DNA of 64,000 nt from Cristatella mucedo (lineage: Eukaryota; Bryozoa; Phylactolaemata; Cristatellidae), in NCBI GenBank assembly GCA_009760855.2, contig WPIO01000139.1, forward strand, positions 622,001 through 686,000. The letters run 5' to 3'. The notes under the pieces were generated by a model. It had not been told where the DNA came from, did not search any database, and saw nothing but the letters and a program-made list of their open reading frames with translations. Positions 33,740 to 45,029 of this stretch are shown here, one piece after another (position 1 is the stretch's first letter; every line of letters starts with the position of its first letter). The translations under genes were made by a program, and so were the position numbers.

Positions 33740-36700
33740 GCACGAAGCCGGCGGCCAAACGAGCTCGTATCGCAGGGACCCAGTTAGGAAGCCGACCGCT
33801 GCATGTCAGGCTCACTCTCAGGCCATCTAGAATTCCGAGCTATCCGCCACCCGAAATGGTTCCGTAGCAGAGCGTATGGGGGGAGAGTGGGTGGGGTGGG
33901 GTGGGCGCGCACGCGCGGCAGCACGACGACGACGACGACGAGAGAGAAGATCTCGCCACCTCAAGGTGCCGCCCGCCCCCCCCCCAGCTACCGACAGCCG
34001 ACAGGCTGCACGGACAGGACGCAGGCGCACGCGCTGCATTAGGCAGCTGCCTAGCGGTCGTCTGAGTCGAGTCGGCTGCTCCGAGGAAGAGGGGAGAAAA
34101 AATAACTTCCGCCCAACCCAGCGGACTGGCGGGAGGCGTGGCGTCGAGCGACAATGGGGTCGCCGTGCCCCGATCGTCAATTTGTCGGCCCGAGGTGGCA
34201 GATGAAAGGGCGGAGCAGCTGACCCCTGCAGTTGACGTATCGGGAGTTAAATCGGGTCGGCTGGGGGCAGCTCGGCGGAGCAGCGCCGACGCAGGCGGTG
34301 ACGCGAACACTGAGCGAGAGGTCAGGCTTGCAGGGTCAAAGAGCAAACACCGCTGGCCAAACCCGGTGAGAGTTGCATGCGTTAGCGGCATCAATCGATT
34401 TATAAAATCGTGAATACGGTCGCTTGCCCGATGCGGCCAGATTCAGCCTTTTGGTGGCAGCCATTCCGGAGTCTCAAGCCTTTTACTAACCGCTACGTGT
34501 AAACCTACCTAAGATAAGCGTAATCTTACTAAGACATTTCCACTTATAGAACGGATCGCGCACAATTGAAGTTGAAAGTCCCACGAAGGTCTCCGAGCAC
34601 TTTAAAATGTCAACAGTGCGAATGAACGGATGAGGCCTACACTGGGTTTATAGTGGTAGGTACGAGTAGAACGCTATGCCATTCCCTTCGAGTGGTTCAC
34701 GATTACTTTGGAATAACCTCGCTAAATGAGCTTCTGCAGTGGAAAGGAAGTCTTTGAAGAAATGCGAATATTTCTTGTTAACCGCACGCGTAATTTTTTT
34801 AGAGTATTGTGAGAGCTCTAAGAATGCGAGGTGCACGCCGTCGTCAAGCTGTTTCCATCAATTTTCTCATTGGTTGCAGACTTCTCACAGTCGTACTCGC
34901 ATTTATTAGAGCAGCTATAACACGTTTTTTGAGCCTTCAGTTCAAAGGAAAGCGAACGTGCTTTTACACAGAGACTTCGCTCTTCCAAGTCTTGTATGAG
35001 TCACGGAAATGAAGAAATGCGTGATGCTGATGAGTTAACTATTGCTCGGGATAGGCTATTGCGTCGCACTGTGGAGGTTCACCGATGGCGTTCACAATGT
35101 CCCCCATCTGCTGCCACCCATCAGCCACTTCAAATGTCAGTTAATGTCACCTTATATCTTGGCTCAACTACAAAGGTCCCCAACTGTATAATGACAAGAG
35201 GCCGGGCATAGTGTAATTATTGAGAGCTTTGGTGAAAAACGAGTTAGTCATGATGCACAATCCAAAATTAACAAATGCACTACAACGCTACAGTGTAGGA
35301 ACCTGAAATGCGGCAGTGAATTATTATTATTATTATTATTATTATTATCTGCGTCTGGAGAAAATCTAAAGCACTCGAAACAATTGGCCTCACTATAAAA
35401 GGGATGAATGGCAATGTTGGCCGAAAGCGCGCCGACCGGCGGCTGTTCTAGATTATCAGACTGCGGCAATTACCGTGGTACTTTTTGAAAGAGACTCAAC
35501 CACCCTTTGACTGCCTGCTATTCCAAGTTTTTTGTACCAAAGAGCAGGATAAGGGTCTCTAATGCGAGCTTAATCGAATTCGGGCTTTTCCATAAACGAA
35601 TGTATACAACAGAAAAATAACGAGCGAAAGCGTCTTCGACCTTTGAATTCATTTAAAAGTGGCAGGTTCCTCGTACTTCCGGTCAATCGTCCTGACGTTC
35701 ACAGTTCGGCAGCCGCGACGTGGCGCGTAAGCTTACGCACTTCAGGAAATATTTACTGCAGTTTTTATCTTTATTTTATGTTGAAAATAGTTTGAAGACG
35801 CTTTTCAAAATGACACACAGGGACCGTGAGCAATGCAGGGTTGCTGTGCTACAAGCTTATTGCAAGCTGGTAGACTTTGATTGTCAAACCTCACTACTCT
35901 GTCCCGATGCTTAATCCTTGTGACACTTGGCCAGAATTTATCGAGTTGTCTACGATCGATCAGGCGTAACAGCATAACAGGCAGCCTTGGAGAATATCAA
36001 TTGCATGAGAACTTTTATCGTCGTGGCGTCCTCCGATTTGCAAAACGTTTTCCCTTAGTGTGTACATATCTTTAGAAGCTAGTATTAAAGATAAAAAATT
36101 AACTACTCGTGCTTCTATCCTTTATAAAATGGCATACACTTTCTATAGTTAAGAGGCTAAAGGGCAGAAATGTGCGGCCGCCAGCTCTTCAAGGATCGCT
36201 CCTAGACTTATTAGGTTGACCTAAAGTTGTAAGCGTCAAGCTCTGAGTCTGGTACGAAAAGATGGCCACCGGTCACTGTTTGTTTAATTTTTATGTCGCG
36301 TTTCGATTACAACGAACTGTCTCGGCGTTAGACGGATCTGCTTTCCTTCATCAACGGACGATATCCTTCCTGTAGGACAGTCTAAAGGCTAAGGAGTCGT
36401 ATTTGTATATCGTAGCTGCGGCAAAATCTGCAATCCGTATCCTTTCGCCTCAAGCGCATCGGGCACCGCTGGAGAAGCACGCAAAGCCTCCACGAAGCGC
36501 CGCCCAGTGACCAATTGGGCGCACGCTTTAGGAGGAGCGTTGGTTCTGCCCTGGCTGAGAGCCTCTCTGCCCTGGCTGAGAGGCAGAGCACTGACCGGTA
36601 GTGCGGGCGCGAGAAAACAAAAGGCAACCAAAGGACGGCACCCGAATCTAGTGCTATTACTGTGCGCCGTTACGAGCTGAAAGGACTGTTAGGCAACCGA

Positions 36701-37855
36701 GTTGCAATGCGCTCATTGCAAGTGTGGCATTTCCGCAGATCGTGCGCTCGAAGCCCGGTCTTGGATGGGATTCCGTCTCGCCCGGGGTCAACCTCATTAA
36801 TGGGCGTTAATGTTCGTGGCCTCCCACAACGCCGCGAGAGCTGGCCACTGACAGCGTATCCAGCAACGAACGCACGCGCTCGGCCAGTGATAGTCATGCT
36901 AGATGGTCAGCAGGTGCATGCAAATGCTAACATTCAACAACAAATGCTGACATCGGAAGGAAATCGAGGAGATACCCTGCGCAATGCGACCTGACCGCAT
37001 ACGGCCATTTTGTCTGGCTGCTAGCAGCGCGTTCGACCTGGCGCATAATCAGCACATCTCGCTGCTGGTGATGACTCAGCTAAGCCAGATTAGCTAGAAA
37101 TGGCTACGCGGGTCATGACCCAGAGGTCCTACTAAGTGCGGCGGGGTGTTGCATCTCTCGTGTCAGCCTACTACCAGAGCCGGAAAATGAATGGCAACCA
37201 GAGCTCTATCGCTTTCTTCATTAATTATTTAATCAAGTCAATTGGAAGTGTCAGTTGCGTCGGACATCTCGCTATTTTGGGCCCCTCGCCAGCGGAAGCC
37301 GTCGGCTGCACCTGGCCGTAATGAGCCGCCCGGTGTCACCTTCTCGAGGACAAAAGAACATCCGCACCCGCTCCCGCTAATGGCCAGGCTGTGTTCACAG
37401 TAGTATTAAAACCCATTAGCGAATTAGGAGCTCCCTGAGCGCGATGGGGGCGGGGCGGGGCCTTCTCAGAATCTCCTCTCACCGTTACTTCCGGAACTCT
37501 CTTGGCTTACCTGATGTCTACTACGCAAAAGTCAAATCAAGCAAGTGGAAACACAAGTTGCACAAACACTTAAGATACTGAGTGAGCATAATGGCTTGGC
37601 AAATCAATTGCGTTAATGCAAGAACGCGAGCAGCCATTGGAGTCCTGTAGTCCTGCTGCGCCACCTGCTGGAGCAGGCTGACGTGCCGAACGATCGTCAG
37701 CCTGTGCGTCAATTCGGTTTGAGCGAAATTTGTGAGAGCAAAATTCACCAGAACGCCATTTAGGTAGACTATTTACACAGTCTATTCCATTATTATTTAC
37801 GTGGGGATCTTTAAATTTTCTACCTCGCCGGTCGCAGGCCGCAGAGGACACTATG
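33740..37855. other. Intergenic, unassigned
   Basis: About 4 kb. GC-rich, mutually overlapping open frames at 33800-34400 look spurious. There is an (ATT)n microsatellite at 35320-35349 and a 20-bp imperfect tandem duplication of GCCCTGGCTGAGAG around 36547-36586. Confidence 0.45.
35320..35349. repeat. (ATT)n microsatellite
   Basis: Ten uninterrupted trinucleotide units. Confidence 0.95.
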
Positions 37856-37861
37856 GTTGTC

Positions 37862-37998
37862 CTCGTTTGGTCCAGAGGTAAGGTACTCTCCTTATATAAC
37901 CATGGTCGTGGATCGAGCCCCGCGGCACATGTACAGCGCCTGGATAGAGATTAGCTTCTCTTAGAGAGCTATACCAATGAATTATGCTTTTTAATTTT
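37862..37998 (+). mobile_element. SINE2 copy
   Basis: The copy has an A-box-like TTTGGTCCAGAGGTAAGG and a B-box-like GGATCGAGCCC. It continues with CAGCGCCTGGATAGAGATTA and AGAGAGCTATACCAAT, parallel to the copy at 12088-12240. Confidence 0.62.
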
Positions 37999-38287
37999 TC
38001 ATTATTGCTGGAGCAGTACCTTCAGCCAGTAACAGCGTATCCATCTGGTTTGACCAGATTACTGGATTGAACAAAAGATAGAGAGAAGATCGAGTAAGAA
38101 GCCATATAAAAGTACTGATAGTAGTGCTAATAATAATAGTTTGTTTTTATAAGGCCATAAAAGATCTAAATATATTTTCGGGGCACTTCACCTATGCTGA
38201 ATTGTAAGAAAGTCAATTCAATTGCTTAGCAAGCTTGACTACCTTGTAGTGTCAGCAAGCGTCATGTGCATTAAGGACGGTTCGCCC

Positions 38288-39005
38288 ATTAAAAGCTGTG
38301 AGGAACAGGTGCATTTTAGCTTCTTTTTAAATGTTCGTCAAGTTAGGGGATTTTGTGGGGCCAGCCCGGTTTTTTCCAAGCTTTAGGAGCGTACTAACTA
38401 AAGACCCCGTCCCAAAAGCTTTGAGTTGGTTCGAGGCACATGTAAATGACTGTAGTCGCAAGAGACGATGGTGTGACGCCTGGCCTGATTGGTAAGTAGT
38501 TTAGAAAGATAGAATCGAGCAAGAAAATGAATGAGCCTGAAGTAAGTAACTAAACATTGAATTCGGTACACTTCGTTACGGGGAGACTGCGCAGGTCACC
38601 GAGAAGTGGTGTAATACGGTGACTGCGACGCTCACGACAGAGAAGTCTAGCTTCCGAGTTTTGCTCCAACTGCAAGCTCGTTAGTACACAGGCCGGAAGA
38701 TCTAAAAATAGTGAGTTACGGAAGTAGAACAGAATGTCGCAAATACATAAACAAGCCTTGATGCTGTATCCCTCTCTAAGCAGGCCAAAATTTTGGAATT
38801 TCACGTAGCTGAAAGTAGGCAGACCTGATTGTAAAGCTGACGTGGTCGTCTAGTGCTAGGTTATTGTGGAACTGAATACCCAGATTTCTCGCAGATGCTA
38901 CAGAAAATGGCAGAGCAGGTTTTGAGTGTTTAGCTCTCAAACTTCTGAGTCACACTTGATTAGCCATAACTCGTAAGCTGCTTTTATACGTGGTGTAATT
39001 CATTT
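38288..39005 (-). mobile_element. LINE-A fragment
   Basis: The minus strand reads NSEARLLCRERRSHRITPLLGDLRSLP, matching the LINE-A block before LHWLPV. The sequence around 38800-38990 aligns with the copies at 4960-5220 and 59850-59960. The fragment stops near 39005 and continues in frame into an unassigned ORF. Confidence 0.72.
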
Positions 39006-39009
39006 GTAT

Positions 39010-39372
39010 AGCTCCGTAGTAGAAACCCAATCTCTGTCCAGGCGCTAGACGTATGCCTCCGGGCTCTAGCCGACGACCTTGGTTGCTAAAGGCTAGCATC
39101 TCCACCCCTGAGTCATCACTAAACTCTCTCGATGGTCGCCGAGGGTCGCGATCGCTTGCATGTTTCAGTCGCTCTATGGACAGGATGCGGCTCATCCGGG
39201 CCTTTAAGCCACCTAACATTTCTCCTACAATTTTGCCCACGCATGGTGGCGATGCCAGAGGGAAGCGGGCATAAATGCTCTCCGCCACCATAACAGCGGG
39301 CTGCGCCCGCGGGTTGCCCCCTAAATCGTAGGCCGCAATTATGCCAACGACAAAATCGCGTCTTACTTCCAC
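39010..39372 (-). other. Unidentified open frame, 121 codons
   Basis: The frame begins MEVRRDFVVGIIAAYDL on the minus strand and stays open until it enters LINE-A sequence. It includes AVMVAESIYARFPLASPP and KIVGEMLGGLKARMSRI. Its composition is balanced, unlike the GC-driven frames nearby. I do not recognise it. It may be part of an unrelated element into which, or next to which, LINE-A inserted. Confidence 0.25.
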
Positions 39373-39621
39373 TACACTAGCAACCGCCGAGCTCGCGTTG
39401 CATTAACGCTATACGTTTTACGCTACACGTTTTCATTATTTTTGAGTCCAGCCCGGCCGGGATGAACATTGTTTGGTTCTTGACTGCCTTAGATGAAAAT
39501 CCTGGACCCGACGGCGATCAGCGATGTGTATCTACGTCTTCTTCCCCCGAGTCTGAAGTCCGCCGAGCCGTCTAGAGCCGGGCGGTCAATAGCGGCGACG
39601 GCCCGCTTAGGCCGGTCGGCT

Positions 39622-39665
39622 GCACGCCCTTGCAGCCCGCGGGCGGGCGGGCTGCAAGGGCGTGC
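39622..39665. repeat. 19-bp inverted repeat, 6-nt loop
   Basis: The arms at 39622-39640 and 39647-39665 are perfectly complementary; the left one starts GCACGCCCTTGCAG. The loop is GGGCGG. Confidence 0.95.
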
Positions 39666-39812
39666 CGCGCGCGGGCTGCGTCGCTTGCTTCGGACGAGCG
39701 TCTAGAGGGGTTGCTCGTATGACTGGGTTGGTCGTAAGAAACGTGGAAACGTCGCTGCGAGGCGGGCGCCAAAGGTAGCGCCGCGGAACCGACGGTCGCT
39801 CCGAGGCGCTGA

Positions 39813-39844
39813 CCGCTATTGCAGCAGGCCTGCTGCAATAGCGG
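39813..39844. repeat. Perfect 32-bp palindrome
   Basis: The arms CCGCTATTGCAGCAGG and CCTGCTGCAATAGCGG abut without a loop. Confidence 0.97.
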
Positions 39845-40073
39845 ACTCTGCAGGCTGCGGAGCTGTTGCGGCGACCGAGCGCTAAGTCTTCCTGCAGCGA
39901 ACGGCATTATCCCTGCAGGTGACTCAGAGGAAAGACTGGGCACTCCGCACGCGTCCGAGTTCGTTCATTCGCGAATTTGTCTATTGTATAGTACAATATA
40001 CAGTATATATAATATATAATTATAACATATATGTGTAATATATTGTATAGTATAAACAGTAATAGTAATAATA

Positions 40074-40690
40074 ATACACTTGATAAAGCGCCCTCAGATA
40101 AATATAAAATCTCCTTCTAGGCGCTTTACATTTGCTGCAAAGGAAACAAGATCGAATGGTGAATGGTATCATGAATAAGCAGCATGATCTACATGGTTAG
40201 GGATGTAACATGCACAGGGTCAGCATGCAAGTGTGGTTAGTGGCAGCATGCACAGTGTCAGCACGCATAAGCACATAAAGAACGAATCACAGGGACTCAC
40301 TAAATTCTGTGATAAATAGGTGAATGTTGAAGTCTTTTTAAATGTTGTCAAGTCAAGAGACGTCGTAACGCAAGTCGGTAGTGAATTCCAGGCTTTGGGA
40401 GCATCTTTTGATGCACATGAATTAGAATAATTAATTTTGTCCACCAATTCAAGAGTAAGGTTTCAGCAACTGAATGACAGACTAGCAGAAGTAAGGATGA
40501 AAGTATATGATAAAGTTGATTTATCTGCCTTCGAACACTAGCTGGGGTCGCATTGATGCTTGCCACTGAGCGAAGCCAAATTACGGACGAACCCCCACGT
40601 ACAGACAGCTGCGTTAACAACGTCAACATTATGTACCTCGGCCAACCACCTACAAGGATCAGGATGTTTTCTAACGATCTTGTCAATTGT
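40074..40690 (-). mobile_element. LINE-A copy with 3' end
   Basis: The minus strand contains WNSLPTCVTTSLDLTTFK and LVSPCDSFFMCLCVLT, like the 23275 copy, and ends at the 3' hairpin (AAAGCGCCTAGAAGGAGATT to GAGGGCGCTTTATC) at 40074-40125. The 5' side is lost beyond 40690. Confidence 0.78.
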
Positions 40691-40699
40691 TTTTGAAGA

Positions 40700-41700
40700 T
40701 CTTGCTAATTTGAGCGACGGCCGTACGCAATTTTGACTAAGTAGGATGACCTCTTCAATGCAAAGTGTAATAGCGTCGTAGCGGCCACGCCCACGCACGG
40801 ACGCTTGCACATAGATTCAAGCTAGGGCAACGACTACTTTCAATTCGTCGTTCACGATCGACGATCGGCGATTCAAAGTCTCGCGGACATTCCCGATCGC
40901 GAAGTCCTTTAGTCGCTTCGTCGCTGGCTACATATACTTCTAAACCAATTGGTTTCGTGCGCACCTCTTAAACGAAGCTTATTCGATTAGCTCGCCCCGA
41001 GGTGGAGATCTGCGCCCGAACGTGCCGCCGCCGCGCAGAGAGCGCTGCCATAAAAAATGCAATTCAGTTACGGCGGCGGCGGCGGCGGCACTCGATAGCA
41101 GTTAGTAGCGACTGACATTTCGCGGCGGCCGCCGCCGCGAGAGCGGAGCTCGAGATCACGAGCCGCGCGCGCGCGCGCGGCTCTTGCGATTCTCTATCGC
41201 GCTTAAAGGGTACCGGAGCCACGCGGCGATATCGTTCGCCCGGTGCCGTCGCGCGCGGCTCGTGCGGCGCGTTCGCTCCGGGCGCCACCCGTCCGGGCCG
41301 CCGCGGCTGCCGCGGTGGCAACCTCGAGGAGGCGATTGGGACCTGGCGCGCGGCGCGCGCACGTCCCGAGGCGCGGCGGTGCCGGCGTGCGCTCGCACTC
41401 GGGCCGTGCGCCGCTGGCTGCATTTCTGCCTGGCACCTGCACGTCGCCGGATTTGCAGCGGATCGCTCCCTGCTCGCTGCCCGTAGCGACCGCGAAGCGA
41501 TACTACTGGCGTCCTCCCACCACCCGCGCACGAAGACTGGCCAGTGCGCACCGGAAGTCCGGAGCTCACTACCGGCGACTGTCGCTAGCCGCAACGACCT
41601 TGCGTCTCTGAAGTCTCGACTAAAAACGCACCCATTCCGGTTACATTTTCTGTGGCTCCAGTGAACTTTAAGGCTCTTCCTAGCTCCGGTGCGCTATGCA
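40700..41700. other. GC/CpG-rich intergenic block
   Basis: From about 40980 the base composition becomes strongly GC- and CpG-rich. Overlapping open frames of 100-176 codons on both strands at 41064-41611 are best explained by this composition. A (GGC)n run lies at 41071-41089. Confidence 0.55.
41161..41182. repeat. (CG)n palindrome
   Basis: AGCC(GC)nGGCT is a self-complementary 22-bp stretch dominated by alternating CG. Confidence 0.9.
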
Positions 41701-41704
41701 CGAG

Positions 41705-41900
41705 TACCTGGTGAGCCGTGATGGTACACTAGGTAAGGCGGTTGCTTTCACGACCTCGGTCCCGAGGTCGTGGGTTCGATTCCTGCGGTGGGCGATTCCT
41801 TATCGCCACTGCAAGCGGTGGTGATAGACGTAAAGGCTATTCTGTCGCTATATAAAAAGAGGCTGTTTAATCAGCTAGGATTTATTTATTTATTTACCTG
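41705..41900 (+). mobile_element. SINE1 copy, best preserved
   Basis: The head is TGGTACACTAGGTAAGGCGG, followed by a perfect foldback ACGACCTCGG-TC-CCGAGGTCGT and the B box GGGTTCGATTCC. Next come a second hairpin (ATCGCCACTGC with GCGGTGGTGAT, allowing G-U pairs), a conserved block AAGAGGCTGTTTAATCAGC and the tail ATTTATTTATTTA. The B box and spacing support descent from a tRNA and pol III transcription. It has no coding capacity. Confidence 0.9.
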
Positions 41901-41904
41901 TGCG

Positions 41905-43258
41905 TGATTGAGTGGACGGAACTATCAGCTACCAGAGGCCTTACTAACCGGGGCAACGAGTGTCTTCCTATTTTTCACTTTAGCATGGTGTGCTAAGCGT
42001 GACAATTTTTACTTTTGCATGCTTGATATCGCCGAAGTCGCTTGGCCTCGGTTATTGATACTATTGTCGCGAGTTGTTAAGCGCCTAGATAGTGATTGGA
42101 CGCCTGGATCCTCTTAGCGTGTCGTATAAACTGCATTATTCTTCTTGCAATTATTCCCACACCAAAGCGAGCAACCCATCACCAGCTGGGTTAGTTTGCG
42201 TCGCAGCGCGTGCAAATCAGTTGACAGTGAAAGCTGATGCATGCAAAGCGGGGAGCACGCTACCGAGTTGCACGACACATCCGGTCCTCAATCGGAGCTC
42301 GAGCTCAGGCTTGTCCTACGTGCCACCCCTCCAGCTCGCTTGCATCGCGCCCGTTGGGGGCGGAAGTCTTACGCTGCTTCCGTCCGTTCGGACTCGATAG
42401 CTCGAAAGCCGCACGGTTACTCCAAGCATGGTTACCATGGTTACTGCAGGCACTAGCACAGGCTTAACCAGGATAAATATGGCTAAGAGTGGCCCTTGAG
42501 CGGCGTTGCTCAAGGTCTTCTCTTCACAAATCTGCCCAGAGATAAGCTCTGCTGCTATACGTCTACGAGCTGGCCGTTTCAACGTGTGTCGCTACGCTAC
42601 CCGTGCACTGTAGCCGTGAGCTCAACTCTTAAACTTGTTGGAAAGTCTTCAGCCCTGGGCGCATCTCCCGAAATCCTTTTGCGCCGCATACTAAATATAT
42701 GATTCAAAAAACCCTACACTTACAGCTTGAAGGAGTCAATCGAAGGTGAGCCGCTCAGCCGCGGACGCCTTTAAAACTATCCGTTAATAAGTTTCAATTT
42801 GGAAGCTCTATAGAAACTCAACATTCTTACAAAAATTAAAACAGCCCCTCTGACAACCAGCACAGCACGAAACGTGTGCGTCCTAGGCACGCTGCCGTTC
42901 GAGTAGTTTTACCATCCCCCTTTTAAAAAAAAAAAAAAGTCGTCACCGCCTCTGACGCGCATTGATTAAGCAACGCAGAAAATGCTCCGGAACCGCTGTG
43001 AAATATAGTGCATTCTTTCAATAGCTTTATTAGCCAAATGCTTAGGATTGCCTGTCGTCTCCTTGGAATTGCGGTAGCAAGCCCGGATAAGCTACCGGGA
43101 TTTCGGACCGGTGGAAGGGACTTAAGGCTCAATGAAAAAAATCTGGTCATTTGGCCTCACGCGGTTCCGCGCTAGGGCAACCCGAAGAGACGCAAATGCT
43201 GAATGTCAGCATCCTCGGAGCATGACTCAGCACGTTTGGTACCGGTTAGCCGTCTATA
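41905..43258. other. Intergenic, no gene seen
   Basis: Short frames only. A 15-base A run lies near 42925-42940. Confidence 0.45.
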
Positions 43259-43261
43259 GAG

Positions 43262-43362
43262 CTGATTCATTTGGTAAAGCTTTCTATACAGCATCTGTAA
43301 AGTGCCTAGACAGAGATTTAGCTCTCCGAGGGCGCTTTACAAATATATTATGATGATGATTG
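43262..43362 (+). mobile_element. LINE-A-type 3' tail
   Basis: CATTTGGTAAAGCTTTCTAT, ACAGCATCTGTAAAGTGCC, TTTAGCTCTCCGAGGGCGC, TTTACAAAT and a short trinucleotide end. The hairpin arms TGTAAAGTGCC and GGCGCTTTACA are intact. Confidence 0.78.
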
Positions 43363-43854
43363 TTGTCATTCTACTAAAGAATATAAATATCTAACAACTG
43401 TTTCGTCGCCAGAGGATTCCACGAGCTTTTGACCCACTCGCCCGCGACCGCTTTGCAACTAGTACGACTGTGAAGAGAAAATGCCGCACAAAATGCTCTG
43501 TTAGCATCCACTGTCTTTGGCTTGGCATCTGGAGACAGACCACGAAGCTTTGCCTCACAGGTGCGCTGTCGGCCAGGTGTAATCAGCCTTTTGTCTGGAG
43601 TATTTGTTGATCTTCTTCTGTAATGACACGGTTGCCTTTTCTGGATGCGGTATTCGTTATTGCACGCGAAAGCTGGCAGATGCAATCACTTTAAAAATGG
43701 CTAACCCTCACTTAGAAAAAGTCCAAACATCCAAACGAAAAGAAAGTCACTCCTAGATGCCACTCGTAGATCCCCGTCTAAAGTAACGCGGACACACCGT
43801 CTTTGTAGACCCTGAAGAGGTGCAATAATCAACATACGGTTGACTTCAAGCGGT

Positions 43855-44422
43855 GCAACGAATTACCGCAATCCACAAATTCAACCGTAATGTACCGCAA
43901 TCCACAGCAATAGGCCTCAATTAAACGAAAATCTACCAACAATAGGCGGCTCAAAGTTAAAATATGCAAGTGAATACCGTATTAAATGGTCCATATAATT
44001 TACTCGCAAAATGTCAAGCACTTTCGCTAGCACATGCAGAAGGGCTTCAAAACGCTGACCCCTTCCGCAATCCACCATAGATATCTACTTGAATACACCG
44101 AAAATCTACGAGCGAAATCTGCTGCGAAAGCTCCAACCTGCATTTAATTGTACGCTAGTCTGTCATTAAAGCGCACCCACACAATTTCGTGACATTTTGA
44201 GCTCACATCCTCACGCAATCAGCTGCGATCGAGTGCAGTGACCTTAGCAGTGGACTGCACGAGAACGCACGCACGCACGCACGCACACAATGGTGCGAGA
44301 TTGTTTCGCGGGTGCACTTGAAGGATATCGTCATGCACTATGCAATCCGAGTTGAAGCTTCCTGCATCCGCCATTTTCAGTCTATTTTCATTTAAGTAAA
44401 GTGGATTGCCGTAATTCGTTGC
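43855..44422. mobile_element. Possible foldback element with 22-bp TIRs
   Basis: The left end at 43855-43876 (GCAACGAATTACCGC...) and the right end at 44401-44422 are inverted copies with one mismatch in 22. The core motif CCGCAATCCAC recurs at 43894-43905 and 44065-44075. The interior has no ORF. A non-autonomous DNA transposon is one reading; an array of binding sites is another. No target-site duplication was recognised. Confidence 0.45.
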
Positions 44423-44884
44423 ATCCCCATAGCGATTACCCGCTCGCACGCCAGTTCGCTATTCCTTTCGAGCTAACCTGCAGTACTCGAAGCGCGACAC
44501 TGTAAGCGCTACGTAAGCGGCAGCGTAGCCAAAGAAGATGGGCGCATTCGCTCGAAGGCTTTGAAGACCGTGTGCAACGACGTCTCCCAACATCGTCTTC
44601 ACCGTCTCATTCCACGCTTGCAAGCCGTCATCGATCTGGCGCAGCGTGAATGGCGGCGCCCCTCACTTCCTTTCGTTCGATCTTATTTGTCTGAGCATTC
44701 GCGCGCTCGCTTTCACCGCTAGTCCGCTGAAAAGAAGAGCGAATTAGCTGGCCCTTGTTCGTACCGTTTCCACCTCGCGAAAGCCGGCTTATCGGCCTCC
44801 GATTATTTTTCCTACATTGGGTAGCGGAAGCGAACCGGTTGACGCGAGACGCGACTGCCCTACTTTTGTTGAGCGCGTACCGCA

Positions 44885-44958
44885 AGCGTCCGAGGCCAGC
44901 GATCGAGCAGCGATCGCTGGCCTCGGACGCTAGCGACCGCGAGCGTCCGAGGCCAGCG
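44885..44958. repeat. 21-bp inverted repeat plus third copy
   Basis: The arms at 44885-44905 and 44911-44931 are perfect complements with loop AGCAG. A further direct copy of the first 17 bases (AGCGTCCGAGGCCAGCG) lies at 44942-44958. Confidence 0.95.
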
Positions 44959-44982
44959 GGAGGCGCCAGCGCAGAAGCGAAA

Positions 44983-45028
<46 letters not shown>
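44983..45028. repeat. (GCG)15 microsatellite
   Basis: Uninterrupted GCG trinucleotides, about 46 bp long. Confidence 0.95.

Positions 45029-45029
<1 letters not shown>

Noticed and set aside
33827-34394. Frames of 109-184 codons on both strands
   Set aside because: GC-driven, mutually overlapping, no recognisable protein feature.
41064-41611. Overlapping frames up to 176 codons on both strands
   Set aside because: They coincide with extreme GC content, have low-complexity Arg/Ala/Pro composition and no domain.
41715-41785. Functional tRNA gene
   Set aside because: A B box is present, but the arms do not fold into a normal cloverleaf and the sequence recurs as part of a longer dispersed element.
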